A DNA stretch of 64,000 nucleotides. Source: Streptomyces sp. col6 (GTDB lineage Bacteria > Actinomycetota > Actinomycetes > Streptomycetales > Streptomycetaceae). A model generated the notes under the pieces. The model saw only the letters and a list, made by a program, of their open reading frames with translations. It was not told the origin of the DNA and searched no databases. The translations under genes were made by a program, and so were the position numbers. The stretch covers positions 62,001 through 126,000 of the forward strand of contig NZ_RDBL01000009.1 of assembly GCF_008042035.1 (NCBI RefSeq). The letters run 5' to 3'. Positions 1 through 8,286 of the stretch are shown here, one piece after another. Positions within the stretch are counted from its first letter, which is position 1; each line of letters opens with the position of its first letter.

Positions 1-95
1 GGCTGAGCCGGGGTGGCTCGCGCTGCCCGCGAAGTCGCTCGCCCCGAACTGCCTGCGCACTGTCAGGCAATCGAGCCGACCCATAGGCTTCGGAC

Positions 96-692
96 ATGAC
101 GAACCGTAGCCGCATATCCGGTCTGCTGGGCCACCACGTAATCGTTGTCGGGGTGGCTGTCGCACTGTTCCGCACGCTATTTCTTGAGGAAGCCAGGCCC
201 GCGCCCGGCATGTATCCGCGGGTTCCACCCCCAGAAGGCTTACTTGAGAGAGAAAAGGAGTATGTGGCCTGGTTGGACTCCTATGTCGCATGGCTGGTTC
301 GAGTGGCCAGATCACATCAGAGACGTTTCGTGCTGCTGACATGCGCATCAGGCCTTTCCGCGCTGGCGATCAGTCCCGCTGTGGCTGTTCGGGCACCGAT
401 CTGGGTACCTGCGGCCTTGGGCTTCATCACCGCGGCTTGCCAATTCCTGCTGGTCCTCGGGCAGGATCAGAAGCTGTACCTGCTGATTCATGAACAGTCC
501 GTCAAACTGCAGAAGATGCGCAGAGACTTCGGCTTCGGCACGGACTCGACACAGGACGGCTGGGCGATGCGGAAGCGGTTCACAGAGTTCCGCCAGGCCG
601 TGGAGAAGACCAAGGAAAACTACGGGTCCCAGGTATTCAGGATCAAGGGCCAAGAGCCGCCGCCGCCACCGCAGACGGCAATCGCCGGGTGA
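96..692 (+). CDS. SLATT/DUF4231-like two-helix membrane protein
   Basis: Predicted membrane protein of 198 residues. After an N-terminal hydrophobic stretch (residues 13-30) a charged region leads into two closely spaced membrane helices (about 79-98 and 101-122), followed by a long amphipathic tail ending in a run of five prolines. This hairpin-plus-tail order is that of SLATT/DUF4231 domains, which are known as membrane effectors in nucleotide-signalling conflict systems. No cyclase or SLOG sensor is visible; a partner could lie left of the window. Codon 49 (bases 240-242) is TTA, the only in-frame TTA I noticed in the window, which predicts bldA-dependent translation. The ATG has a weak ribosome binding site, and Met39 is an alternative start. 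The family call is by pattern only. Confidence 0.6.
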   Translation: MTNRSRISGLLGHHVIVVGVAVALFRTLFLEEARPAPGMYPRVPPPEGLLEREKEYVAWLDSYVAWLVRVARSHQRRFVLLTCASGLSALAISPAVAVRAPIWVPAALGFITAACQFLLVLGQDQKLYLLIHEQSVKLQKMRRDFGFGTDSTQDGWAMRKRFTEFRQAVEKTKENYGSQVFRIKGQEPPPPPQTAIAG

Positions 693-831
693 ACCGACGG
701 CCAAGGGGCCGGACCATCGATGCTTCAACACGAATAACGCAGGCGCCCCGGACGCACGGGCATCATGGGCACGCACCGGTGCGTGGGCGCGAGCGTGCCG
801 CCGGTCGGGCGCCCGGGAAGAGGGCCTCGTC

Positions 832-1818
832 TCAGCTCCGCAGGGTGGCGAGCCAATCGGTCAGCAGGCTGTTGACCTCGTCGGGGCGTTCCTGCTGGAC
901 CCAGTGACCACAGTCTTCCAGGAGGTGGGAGGCCGACAGGCGGGGGAGCGTGGTGGGGTAGGCATCGATGGCGTCGGACATCCAGGTGGTGGAGGCGTCC
1001 CGCGTTCCGCCGATGAACAGGGAGGGCTGCTCGATCGGGGCTCCGCGGTGCGGGGCGAGGTCTTCCCAGTCGCGGTCCATGTTGCGGTAGCGGTTCAGGG
1101 CGCCCGCCAGACCGGTGCGCTCGAACTCCCCGGCGAACACGTCGAGATCCTCCTCGCTCAACCAGGACGGGAGCGGACCGGCGGGGAAGCGGTCGCACAG
1201 CCGGCCGCCACGGGCGACGAAGTGCGGGTCGGGCTCGCCCTCGGCGGGCATGGTGTCGGCGGACAGGGCCGCGTAGAGGCCGGCGAGCCAGCCACGGACG
1301 TCGGGCTCGATCTCCGCCTCGGCACGGCCGGGCTCCTGGAAGTAGGAGACATAGAACTCCTGCTCGGGGCCGCCGATCCGTCCGAAGATGTCGGTGGGGC
1401 GAGGGCCACCGGGCGGCGCGTACGGAACGCTCAGCAAACCGACCGCGCGGAAGACCTCGGGGTGGAGCAGGGCTGAGGTGGAGGCGATGTTGGAGCCCCA
1501 GTCGTGGCCGACGACCACCGCACTCTCCTCGCCGAGGGCGTGCACGACGGCGACGTTGTCCTCCACCAGGTCGAGCATCCGGTAGGCGTCGAGTGCGGTG
1601 GGCTTGGAGGAGCGGCCGTACCCGCGCACGTCGATGGCCACCGCCCGGTACCCGGCCGCGGCGAGGGCCGGGAGCTGGTGGCGCCAGGAGTACCAGGACT
1701 CGGGGAAGCCGTGCACGAGCAGAACCAACGGGCCGCTTCCCTGCTCCACCACGTGCAGGCGTCCGGCGGGGGCTTTCACGATGCTGTGGCGAAGTGCGGC
1801 AGGCGGCTCGGATCGCAT
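832..1818 (-). CDS. alpha/beta hydrolase, epoxide hydrolase-like
   Basis: Cytosolic alpha/beta-fold hydrolase of 328 residues. The oxyanion-hole motif HGFPES, the nucleophile elbow GHDWG (aspartate nucleophile, as in epoxide hydrolases and haloalkane dehalogenases) and a C-terminal catalytic histidine in DCGHW are all present, and the central cap domain is intact. An aspartate nucleophile predicts attack on an epoxide or a carbon-halogen bond through an alkyl-enzyme ester. The frame is open further upstream, but the ATG at 1818 follows a GAGAGG ribosome binding site and is the likely start. It diverges from the ABC exporter genes across about 200 bp. The substrate cannot be told from sequence. 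Confidence 0.85.
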   Translation of the reverse strand: MRSEPPAALRHSIVKAPAGRLHVVEQGSGPLVLLVHGFPESWYSWRHQLPALAAAGYRAVAIDVRGYGRSSKPTALDAYRMLDLVEDNVAVVHALGEESAVVVGHDWGSNIASTSALLHPEVFRAVGLLSVPYAPPGGPRPTDIFGRIGGPEQEFYVSYFQEPGRAEAEIEPDVRGWLAGLYAALSADTMPAEGEPDPHFVARGGRLCDRFPAGPLPSWLSEEDLDVFAGEFERTGLAGALNRYRNMDRDWEDLAPHRGAPIEQPSLFIGGTRDASTTWMSDAIDAYPTTLPRLSASHLLEDCGHWVQQERPDEVNSLLTDWLATLRS

Positions 1819-1982
1819 GAGGGACCTCTCCTCGGTTCGCTGGAGTTCGTCGGGAACCAGTCGATCATGCGGCGTTGAGGCCGTTGCGCGCGACAGACGT
1901 TGCCGTTTCGGCAAGATGGCGCGCTGCGGACAGGGCGGTCGCGGCAACGTGTTCTACGGTTTTCCGGACGAATCAGCCCACC

Positions 1983-2006
1983 CGAACAGTTCGAACAGTG
2001 ATCACT
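1983..2006. repeat. direct repeat and palindromes upstream of the ABC exporter
   Basis: Two copies of CGAACAGT with a 9-bp period are followed at once by the 10-bp palindrome AGTGATCACT. The repeat junction is itself the palindrome GTTCGAAC. The cluster ends 12 bp before the first exporter gene, where a repressor site would sit. No regulator gene is adjacent, so its role as an operator is an inference. Confidence 0.35.
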
Positions 2007-2018
2007 ACTGTGAGGCGG

Positions 2019-3788
2019 ATGAAAGACGCGAGTTCGGATCCGGGGGCCCCGGACCACCGCAGCGCCCCTCGGTACCTGTGGTGGCTGGTCACCAGTCAGC
2101 GCCGCCGGATCGCCGCCGGTGCGTTGTTCGGCAGTGCCTGGATGCTCTGCCTGGCACTGCCGCCCTACCTCCTGTCGCGCGCCATCGACGACGGGCTCGA
2201 ACCAGGGCGGTGGACCGCGCTCGTCGGCTGGGTCGCCGCGCTGATGGGCGTCGGGATGCTGAACGCGTGGCTGGCCATCATGCGACACCGGACGATGACC
2301 AGGGTGCGGATCGACGCCTCGTTCCGTTCCGTACAGGTGGTGGTCAGGCACGCGACCAGGCTGGGTGGGGCGCTGCCGCGCAAGGTCACCGCCGGGGAGG
2401 TGGTGACGATCGGGTTCGGCGATGTCGGTGTGATTGCCCAGACGCTGACCATCACGGGGCCGGGCGTCGGGGCGGTCCTCGTGTATGTCGCCGTGGCCGC
2501 GTTGCTGCTGACCGTTTCGCCCTTGCTCGCCGTGGTGGTGCTGCTCGGCGTTCCGCTGCTCGCGGTGCTGGTCGGCCCGCTGCTGGGTCGGTTGCAGGGC
2601 ATCGAAGCGGCCTACCGGGAGCAGCAGGGCTCACTTGCCGCGCGCTTCGGGGACATCGTCGGCGGGCTGCGCGTGCTCAACGGCATCGGTGGCAAGGAGG
2701 TGTACGCCGACCGGTACCGGCGCGGCTCGCAGGCGCTGCGGGCTGAGGGATACCGCGTCGGTACGGTGACCAGCTGGATCCAGGCCCTGGGCGTCGGCCT
2801 GCCCACCCTGTTCCTCGGGGCGGTGACCTGGCTGGCGGCCCGGATGGCCACCCAAGGGGACATCTCCGTCGGCGAGTTGGTTGCCGTGTACGGGTACACC
2901 GCGGTGCTGGTGGTGCCCGTCTCGTTCTTCATCGAGGGTGGCTACGACCTCACGCGCGGGCTGGTCGCCGCACGTCGGGTCGTCCGGTTCCTGGCCCTGC
3001 GACCCGATGCCCCGGACAAGGAGCCCACCTCCGGGGGGCCCGAGGCCCCGGCCGTGCTCCGCGACCCGGAGACCGGGGCCGAGGTGGTGCCCGGCAGGCT
3101 GACCGCACTCGTCAGTGCCCGTCCCGCAGAGAGCGCGGCGGTCATCGACCGGCTCGGCCGGTTCGCCGGGTCGGCCGCTACCTGGGGCGGGATACAGCTG
3201 GACGAGATTGACCTGACGCAGGTGCGCCGGCGGATCCTGGTCGCGGACAACGAGGCGGACCTGTTCGCCGGTCCGCTGCGCGAGGTGATCTGCGGCGACC
3301 GCGAGGTGGACGAGGACACCATCGCCCGGGGCGTCCACGCGGCCGTGGCGCAGGACATCGTCCGCGGTCTGCCGCGCGGACTGGACTCGCCCGTCGAGGC
3401 GCAGGGCCGCAATCTCTCCGGAGGCCAGCGGCAGCGCGTCCGGCTGGTCCGGGCGCTGCTGGCCGACCCCGAGGTCCTCCTGGCGGTCGAACCGGCATCG
3501 GCCCTCGACGCACACACCGAGGCGGCCGTCGCCACCGGTCTGCGTACCGCACGCTCCGGCCGCACCACGGTCGTCACCAGTACCTCGCCGCTCCTGCTGG
3601 ACCAGGCGGACACCGTGCACTACCTGGTCGACGGAGCAGTCGCCGCCGTCGGCACCCACCGCGAACTCCTGGACCGCCGGCCCGACTACCGCCACCTGGT
3701 CTCCCGGGGCGCGGGGGACGTGGGCCCCGGCCGTACGAACGATGAAACCACCGGGCGAACCCCGTCCCGCCAGGAGGCCGCACGTTGA
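2019..3788 (+). CDS. ABC exporter half-transporter, degenerate ATP site, intact signature
   Basis: Membrane half-transporter of 589 residues: six-helix export domain (about 1-320) fused to an ATP-binding domain. The signature LSGGQRQR is intact (466-473), but the partner motifs are lost: the P-loop position (about 363-376) reads ALVSARPAES without glycines or the lysine, the Walker B aspartate is replaced (AVEPASALD, about 489-497) and the H-loop histidine is missing (VTSTSP). It should therefore bind no ATP productively itself but lend its signature to the partner encoded next. The start at 2019 is chosen for a GTGAGG ribosome binding site; an upstream in-frame ATG would run into the divergent gene's leader. 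The stop overlaps the next start (TTGA), so the two are co-translated. The substrate is unknown. Confidence 0.9.
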   Translation: MKDASSDPGAPDHRSAPRYLWWLVTSQRRRIAAGALFGSAWMLCLALPPYLLSRAIDDGLEPGRWTALVGWVAALMGVGMLNAWLAIMRHRTMTRVRIDASFRSVQVVVRHATRLGGALPRKVTAGEVVTIGFGDVGVIAQTLTITGPGVGAVLVYVAVAALLLTVSPLLAVVVLLGVPLLAVLVGPLLGRLQGIEAAYREQQGSLAARFGDIVGGLRVLNGIGGKEVYADRYRRGSQALRAEGYRVGTVTSWIQALGVGLPTLFLGAVTWLAARMATQGDISVGELVAVYGYTAVLVVPVSFFIEGGYDLTRGLVAARRVVRFLALRPDAPDKEPTSGGPEAPAVLRDPETGAEVVPGRLTALVSARPAESAAVIDRLGRFAGSAATWGGIQLDEIDLTQVRRRILVADNEADLFAGPLREVICGDREVDEDTIARGVHAAVAQDIVRGLPRGLDSPVEAQGRNLSGGQRQRVRLVRALLADPEVLLAVEPASALDAHTEAAVATGLRTARSGRTTVVTSTSPLLLDQADTVHYLVDGAVAAVGTHRELLDRRPDYRHLVSRGAGDVGPGRTNDETTGRTPSRQEAAR

Positions 3789-5542
3789 CCACGCCCTCGT
3801 CCCTCCCCGTCGCCGAGCGGTCCCGGATACGCAGCGCAGCCCTCCGGCTGGTCCGGCTCGACGGGCGGACGTTTGCCGTCATGCTCGGTCTCAACGCCCT
3901 CGCCGCCGCTGCCGGACTCGTCGGCCCGTGGCTGCTCGGCCGCATCATCGACGACGTCAGGGCCGGCGCCCCGGTGGCCTCCGTGGACCGCCTCGCATGC
4001 GCCATCCTGGTCTTCGCGCTGGTGCAGCTCGTCCTGGTGCGTTACGCGAGTTACGTCGGCCACCGCTTCGGCGAGCGGGCCCTGGCCCGCATCCGCGAAC
4101 AGTTCACCGACCGGGCGCTCGCCCTGCCCGCCGCTGTGATCGAACGGGCCGGCACCGGCGACCTGATGACCCGCGGCACCACCGATGTCGCTGCGGTCGG
4201 CCACACGCTGCGCAGCGCCGGGCCGGAGATCCTCGTCGCCGGGGTCCAGGCGCTGTTCATCCTCGGCGCGGTCTTCCTGGTGGACCCGCTGCTCGGAGCG
4301 TGCGGGGTGGTGGGCCTGTTCGGCATCTGGTTCGCCTCCCGCTGGTACCTGCGCCGGGCGCTCACCGCGTACCTCGCCGAAGGAGCCGCCCACTCGGCGC
4401 TCGCGGAACAGCTCGCGGCCACCGCGACCGGCGCTCGTACCATCGAGGCCCTCGGCCTCCAGCAGCAGCGCATCGCCGCGTGCCAGGAACAGATCGAGGC
4501 GTGCCGGGCCACCCGGCAGCGGACCCTGTTCCTGCGCAGTGTGCTCTTCCCGGCGATCGACATCTCCTACGTCGTTCCCGTCGCCGGTGTCCTGCTCATC
4601 GACGGCCTGCTGCACAGCCACGGTGCGGTGAGCCTGGGCGCCGTGGTCGCCTCGGCCCTGTACCTGCGTCAGCTCGCCCAGCCCCTGGACGTCATCCTCC
4701 AGCAGATGGAACAACTGCAGAGCAGCAGCGCCTCCTTCGCCAGGGTCGAAGGGCTCGGCCTGGCCCCGCAGACACCGGCGGCCGCCTCCCTCAATCCGTC
4801 CGACGACCGGATCGAGGTGACCGGGGCGCGCTACGCGTACGCCGGTGGCAGCGACGTTCTGCACGGCGTCGACCTGACCGTCCGGCCCGGCGAACGCCTG
4901 GTGGTCGTCGGACCGTCCGGTGCGGGCAAGACCACCCTGGGCAGGCTGTTGGCGGGTGTGGAGGCGCCCCGCTCGGGCGCGGTGACGGTGGGCGGCATAC
5001 CGGTCGCCGACCTGGGTCCCACTCAACTGCGCAAGCACGTTGTCCTCGTCACTCAGGAGCACCACGTCTTCCTGGGCACGCTCCGCGACAACCTGCAGAT
5101 CGCCTCCTCCCACGCCACTGACGCCGAACTGTGCGCGGCACTCACCGCCGTCGGCGCCGACTGGGCGCGTGAACTCCCCGACGGCCTCGACACCGACCTG
5201 GGCCCGGACGGCCACCGCCCGGATGGCGCGCAGTCCCAGCAACTCGCTCTGGCACGCGTGGTGCTGGCCGACCCGCACACCCTGATACTCGACGAGGCCA
5301 CCGCCCTCCTGGACCCGCAGACCGCCCGCCACACGGAACGGGCCCTGGCCGCCGTCCTGCAAGGCCGGACCGTCATCGCCATCGCCCACCGCCTGCACAC
5401 GGCCCACGACGCCGACCGGGTCGCGGTGATGGAGGCCGGCCGCCTGACCGAACTCGGCACCCACGACGAGCTGGTCGCGGCCGACGGCGCCTATGCCGCC
5501 CTCTGGCACTCCTGGCACGGCGAGCGGCCCTCCACTCGGTGA
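3785..5542 (+). CDS. ABC exporter half-transporter, intact Walker motifs, degenerate signature
   Basis: Second half-transporter of 585 residues with the same export fold (about 1-320) and an ATPase domain. Walker A GPSGAGKTT (376-384), the Q-loop in VTQEHHVFLG, Walker B LILDEATALLD (500-510) and the H-loop IAHRL are canonical, but the signature LSGGQ is changed to PDGAQ (479-483). Together with the preceding protein only one of the two composite ATP sites can be complete: this Walker A/B with the partner's LSGGQ. Translation starts at a TTG that overlaps the previous stop, preceded by AGGAGG seven bases upstream. Obligate heterodimeric exporters with one dead site are known for drugs, lipids and peptides; the cargo here cannot be inferred. 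Confidence 0.9.
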   Translation: MTTPSSLPVAERSRIRSAALRLVRLDGRTFAVMLGLNALAAAAGLVGPWLLGRIIDDVRAGAPVASVDRLACAILVFALVQLVLVRYASYVGHRFGERALARIREQFTDRALALPAAVIERAGTGDLMTRGTTDVAAVGHTLRSAGPEILVAGVQALFILGAVFLVDPLLGACGVVGLFGIWFASRWYLRRALTAYLAEGAAHSALAEQLAATATGARTIEALGLQQQRIAACQEQIEACRATRQRTLFLRSVLFPAIDISYVVPVAGVLLIDGLLHSHGAVSLGAVVASALYLRQLAQPLDVILQQMEQLQSSSASFARVEGLGLAPQTPAAASLNPSDDRIEVTGARYAYAGGSDVLHGVDLTVRPGERLVVVGPSGAGKTTLGRLLAGVEAPRSGAVTVGGIPVADLGPTQLRKHVVLVTQEHHVFLGTLRDNLQIASSHATDAELCAALTAVGADWARELPDGLDTDLGPDGHRPDGAQSQQLALARVVLADPHTLILDEATALLDPQTARHTERALAAVLQGRTVIAIAHRLHTAHDADRVAVMEAGRLTELGTHDELVAADGAYAALWHSWHGERPSTR

Positions 5543-5546
5543 GACG

Positions 5547-5576
5547 GCCCCGCGAACCCCGCAGCGGCGCAGGGGC
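5547..5576 (+). terminator. probable terminator after the ABC exporter genes
   Basis: GCCCCGCG pairs with CGC-A-GGGGC, an eight-base-pair GC-only stem with one bulged A, starting just after the exporter stop codon. It has no U-tract, which is common in Streptomyces. Low to moderate confidence. Confidence 0.4.
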
Positions 5577-5770
5577 TATGACCACCGGCTTGAGGCCGCT
5601 CATCAGCCGGTCTCGCGGCCTCGAAGTCAGGGGCGCCGGACAGTTGGTTCACGCCCCGGCCGCTCCGAGCCCTCGACGAGCGCTGTGTCGAGAGGCACGC
5701 GGATGGCTCTCGACCTGGACGTTCACCAGAGCATTGACGTGTCCCTGACCGGTCGATACGCTCCAGAAAC

Positions 5771-5796
5771 CGAGTCTGAGAGCGCTCTCAGACTCG
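5771..5796. promoter_or_regulatory. 26-bp perfect palindrome, LacI-family-type operator
   Basis: The arms CGAGTCTGAGAGC and GCTCTCAGACTCG are exact reverse complements with no spacer. The core TGAGAGCGCTCTCA has the central AGCGCT of LacI/GalR operators that control polysaccharide use in actinobacteria. It lies 59 bp before the GH64 glucanase ATG, so it probably represses that gene until a glucan oligosaccharide is sensed. No LacI-family gene lies in the window, so the repressor would act in trans. Confidence 0.75.
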
Positions 5797-5855
5797 TTCA
5801 GGGCATCTCGCACCGGCTACCTCCACAGCACGGCCTTCCGGATGAGGAGTAGAGC

Positions 5856-7091
5856 ATGTCTGCCACCCTTCCTTCCGCCCCCCGCACGCACAGGGCCCGC
5901 CACCGCAGGGCCGCCGCCCTGGTCGCCGCGCTCGCGCTGGCCGGCGGAGGTCTCGTCGCCACCCAGGTCACTGCCGCGACCGAGGCCGCGGCCGTCCCCG
6001 CGACCATCCCGCTCACGCTCACCAACAACTCCGGGCGCGGCGAGCAGGTGCACGTCTACGTCATCGGCACCGAACTCTCGTCCGGGCGCCAGGGCTGGGC
6101 CGACGCGAACGGCACCTTCCATCCGTGGCCTGCCGGCGGCAACCCTCCGACGCCTGCTCCCGACGCGTCCATCGCGGGCCCGGCCAACGGGCAGTCGAAG
6201 ACGATCCGGATGCCGAAGTTCTCGGGCCGGGTCTACTTCTCCTACGGGCAGAAGCTGGTCTTCAAGCTCACCACCGGCGGTCTGGTGCAGCCCGCGGTGC
6301 AGAACCCGAGCGACCCGAACGCGAACATCCTCTTCAACTGGACCGAGTACACACTCAACGACGCGGGCCTGTGGATCAACAGCACCCAGGTCGACATGTT
6401 CTCCGCCCCCTACGCGGTCGGAGTGAAGCGCCCGAACGGCACCACCCTGAGCACCGGCCACCTCAAGCCCGGTGGCTACAAGGCGTTCTTCGACTCCCTG
6501 CGCAGCCAGTCGGGCGGCTGGGGCGGGCTCATCAGGACCCGCTCCGACGGAACGATCCTGCGGGCGCTCGCCCCCGGCCACGGCATTGAGGCCGGGGCGC
6601 TGCCGGCCTCCGTCATGAACGACTACGTCAACCGGGTCTGGAGCAAGTACTCCTCGCAGACGCTGACCGTCCAGCCGTTCGCGGACCAGCCGAACACGAA
6701 GTACTTCGGACGGGTCCAGGGCAACACCATGAACTTCACCAACAGTTCGGGAGCGGTCGTCACCAGCTTCCAGAAGCCCGACTCGGACAGCATCTTCGGC
6801 TGCTACAAGCTCCTTGACGCGCCCAACGACCTGGTCCGGGGCCCCATCTCGCGTACCCTGTGCGCCGGTTACAACCGGTCGACGCTGCTGAGCAACCCCA
6901 ACCAGCCCGACGCGAACGACGCGAACTTCTACAAGGACGCGGTCACCAATCACTACTCCGCCAAGATCCACGCCCAGATGGCCGACGGCAAGGCCTACGG
7001 CTTCGCCTTCGACGACGTGGGCGCGCACGAATCGCTCGTGCACGACGGCGACCCGCAACAGGCGTACATCACGCTGGACCCGTTCAACTAG
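5856..7091 (+). CDS. secreted GH64 endo-beta-1,3-glucanase
   Basis: Secreted enzyme of 411 residues: a cationic signal peptide with hydrophobic core (about 17-41, likely cleaved near ATEAAA), then a GH64 catalytic domain with no added carbohydrate-binding module. GH64 enzymes cleave beta-1,3-glucan (laminarin, curdlan, fungal wall glucan) and typically release laminaripentaose. The two acidic residues that match the known catalytic pair are Glu164 (in NWTEYTLN) and Asp180 (in STQVDMF); their spacing of 16 equals that of Glu154/Asp170 in the Streptomyces matensis enzyme. Ribosome binding site GAGGAG lies seven bases before the ATG. A perfect LacI-type palindrome upstream suggests induction by glucan fragments. 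The gene is monocistronic, closed by a strong hairpin. Confidence 0.92.
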   Translation: MSATLPSAPRTHRARHRRAAALVAALALAGGGLVATQVTAATEAAAVPATIPLTLTNNSGRGEQVHVYVIGTELSSGRQGWADANGTFHPWPAGGNPPTPAPDASIAGPANGQSKTIRMPKFSGRVYFSYGQKLVFKLTTGGLVQPAVQNPSDPNANILFNWTEYTLNDAGLWINSTQVDMFSAPYAVGVKRPNGTTLSTGHLKPGGYKAFFDSLRSQSGGWGGLIRTRSDGTILRALAPGHGIEAGALPASVMNDYVNRVWSKYSSQTLTVQPFADQPNTKYFGRVQGNTMNFTNSSGAVVTSFQKPDSDSIFGCYKLLDAPNDLVRGPISRTLCAGYNRSTLLSNPNQPDANDANFYKDAVTNHYSAKIHAQMADGKAYGFAFDDVGAHESLVHDGDPQQAYITLDPFN

Positions 7092-7103
7092 ACGTCGTCC
7101 GTG

Positions 7104-7141
7104 GACGGGCCCGCCGCCGCCTGGGCTGCGGCGGGTCCGTC
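7104..7141 (+). terminator. terminator hairpin after the GH64 gene
   Basis: GACGGGCCCGCCGC pairs with GCGGCGGGTCCGTC over 14 positions with a single G-U pair and a 10-base loop, 12 bp after the stop codon. Strong stem without a U-tract. Confidence 0.7.
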
Positions 7142-7332
7142 GTCATGTGACGGCTGATAACACCACCGGGCCGGACCGGGTATCCCACCCCGGTCCGGCC
7201 CCTCACGCGTCCGCTGCGACTCCGACGGGGCAATGGGGGAGGGGTGTCACCGCGAGTTGACCAGCGGCACGAGCTCCCCAACGCCCCGGTAGGCCAACCG
7301 TTGCCACAGGTGGTCGTCGGCGGCCGCTCCGG

Positions 7333-8184
7333 TCACGCCGTAGTCGTGCACTCGCCGGCCAGGAACGGCTTCAACAGCTCCAGCAGGGCGTGTGGGCGAT
7401 GCAAAGGGATGATGTGGCCGCAGCCCTCGATGACGTGTCCGGTCAGGTCGTCGGTGACGGGGCGGAGCTGGCGTTCCAGCGCAGTACCGACGGGCTGGGC
7501 GCCCACTGCCATGGTCGGCACGGTCAGGCGGGTGGTGGCGACGCCCTGCGCGATCTGCCGTGCACTTTCGGGCAGAGCCCGGTAGTACGAGAAGGCGCGG
7601 CTCAACGCACCGGTGCCGGTGTACGCCCGGACGAAGGCGTCCCTGATGGCGGAAGGCACTCCGTCGCCGAGCGTGCCAGTGCGCAGGAACCAGTCGATGT
7701 AGGTGGCCTCGTGGCCTTCCAGCACGGTCTCGGCGAGGCGAGGTTCGGCAGTGTGGAAGCCGAACCACCACGGTGGCCCGTCGGCCAGGAAGTCCTCGGC
7801 GCCGGGCAGCCCGCCCAGTACGGACTCCATGACGACGAGGCGCCGGACGACATCGGGGTGACGGAGGGCGAGCAGGAAGGCCGCCGGTGCTCCCGCGTCG
7901 ATGCCCACCACTGATGCGGAGCTCTCGCCGAGCTCGGTGAGAAGGGCTGCGGCGTCCTCGGCGAGGCCGGCGGCATCGTATCCGGACGTGGCCGGGCTGC
8001 TGGCGCCGAAGCCGCGCAGGTCCGGAGCGATGACGCGGTAGCGGTCGGAGAGGCCGTCCATGATGTCCGTCCACAGCTCCCAGGTGTGGGGGAAGCCGTG
8101 CAGCAGCAAGACGGCCGGACCGGAGCCGTCGATGGCGACGTTGAGCTCGGTTCCGTTCACGGCGACGCGTCGCAGTACGGGCAT
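7333..8184 (-). CDS. alpha/beta hydrolase, epoxide hydrolase/dehalogenase-like
   Basis: Cytosolic hydrolase of 283 residues. It shows HGFPHTWELW (oxyanion hole), a nucleophile elbow GIDAG with aspartate in the nucleophile place, and a late histidine in EGCGHIIPLHRP. The overall plan matches the hydrolase at 832-1818, but the sequences differ enough not to be a recent duplication. The ATG at 8184 is preferred because GGGAG lies eight bases before it; an upstream GTG is less well placed and falls inside a palindrome. It diverges from an HxlR-family regulator, which probably controls it. Such pairs usually respond to an electrophilic or aromatic compound; the ligand is unknown. Confidence 0.85.
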   Translation of the reverse strand: MPVLRRVAVNGTELNVAIDGSGPAVLLLHGFPHTWELWTDIMDGLSDRYRVIAPDLRGFGASSPATSGYDAAGLAEDAAALLTELGESSASVVGIDAGAPAAFLLALRHPDVVRRLVVMESVLGGLPGAEDFLADGPPWWFGFHTAEPRLAETVLEGHEATYIDWFLRTGTLGDGVPSAIRDAFVRAYTGTGALSRAFSYYRALPESARQIAQGVATTRLTVPTMAVGAQPVGTALERQLRPVTDDLTGHVIEGCGHIIPLHRPHALLELLKPFLAGECTTTA

Positions 8185-8210
8185 GGAGGCAACTCCCAGG
8201 TGGGTGAGGA

Positions 8211-8229
8211 ATGGTGACAGGGTCACCAT
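8211..8229. promoter_or_regulatory. inverted repeat between hydrolase and HxlR genes
   Basis: ATGGTGAC and GTCACCAT are exact complements with a 3-bp spacer, midway between the divergent hydrolase and HxlR genes. HxlR proteins bind dyad sites in such intergenic regions. This is the best candidate operator for the adjacent regulator. Confidence 0.6.
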
Positions 8230-8286
8230 AGGAAACTAGCCTGGCCCTTCCAAGACGGCACTTTCCCCTCAGGTGGTGAGCTCCCG

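Noticed and set aside
3686..5518. 610-residue antisense frame over the second ABC gene
   Set aside because: It mirrors a strongly supported ABC gene, has no motif and no ribosome binding site.
5584..5611. Hairpin ACCGGCT/AGCCGGT between the exporter and GH64 genes
   Set aside because: Only 7 bp with a 14-base loop in GC-rich DNA; likely chance. The hairpin immediately after the stop codon is a better terminator.
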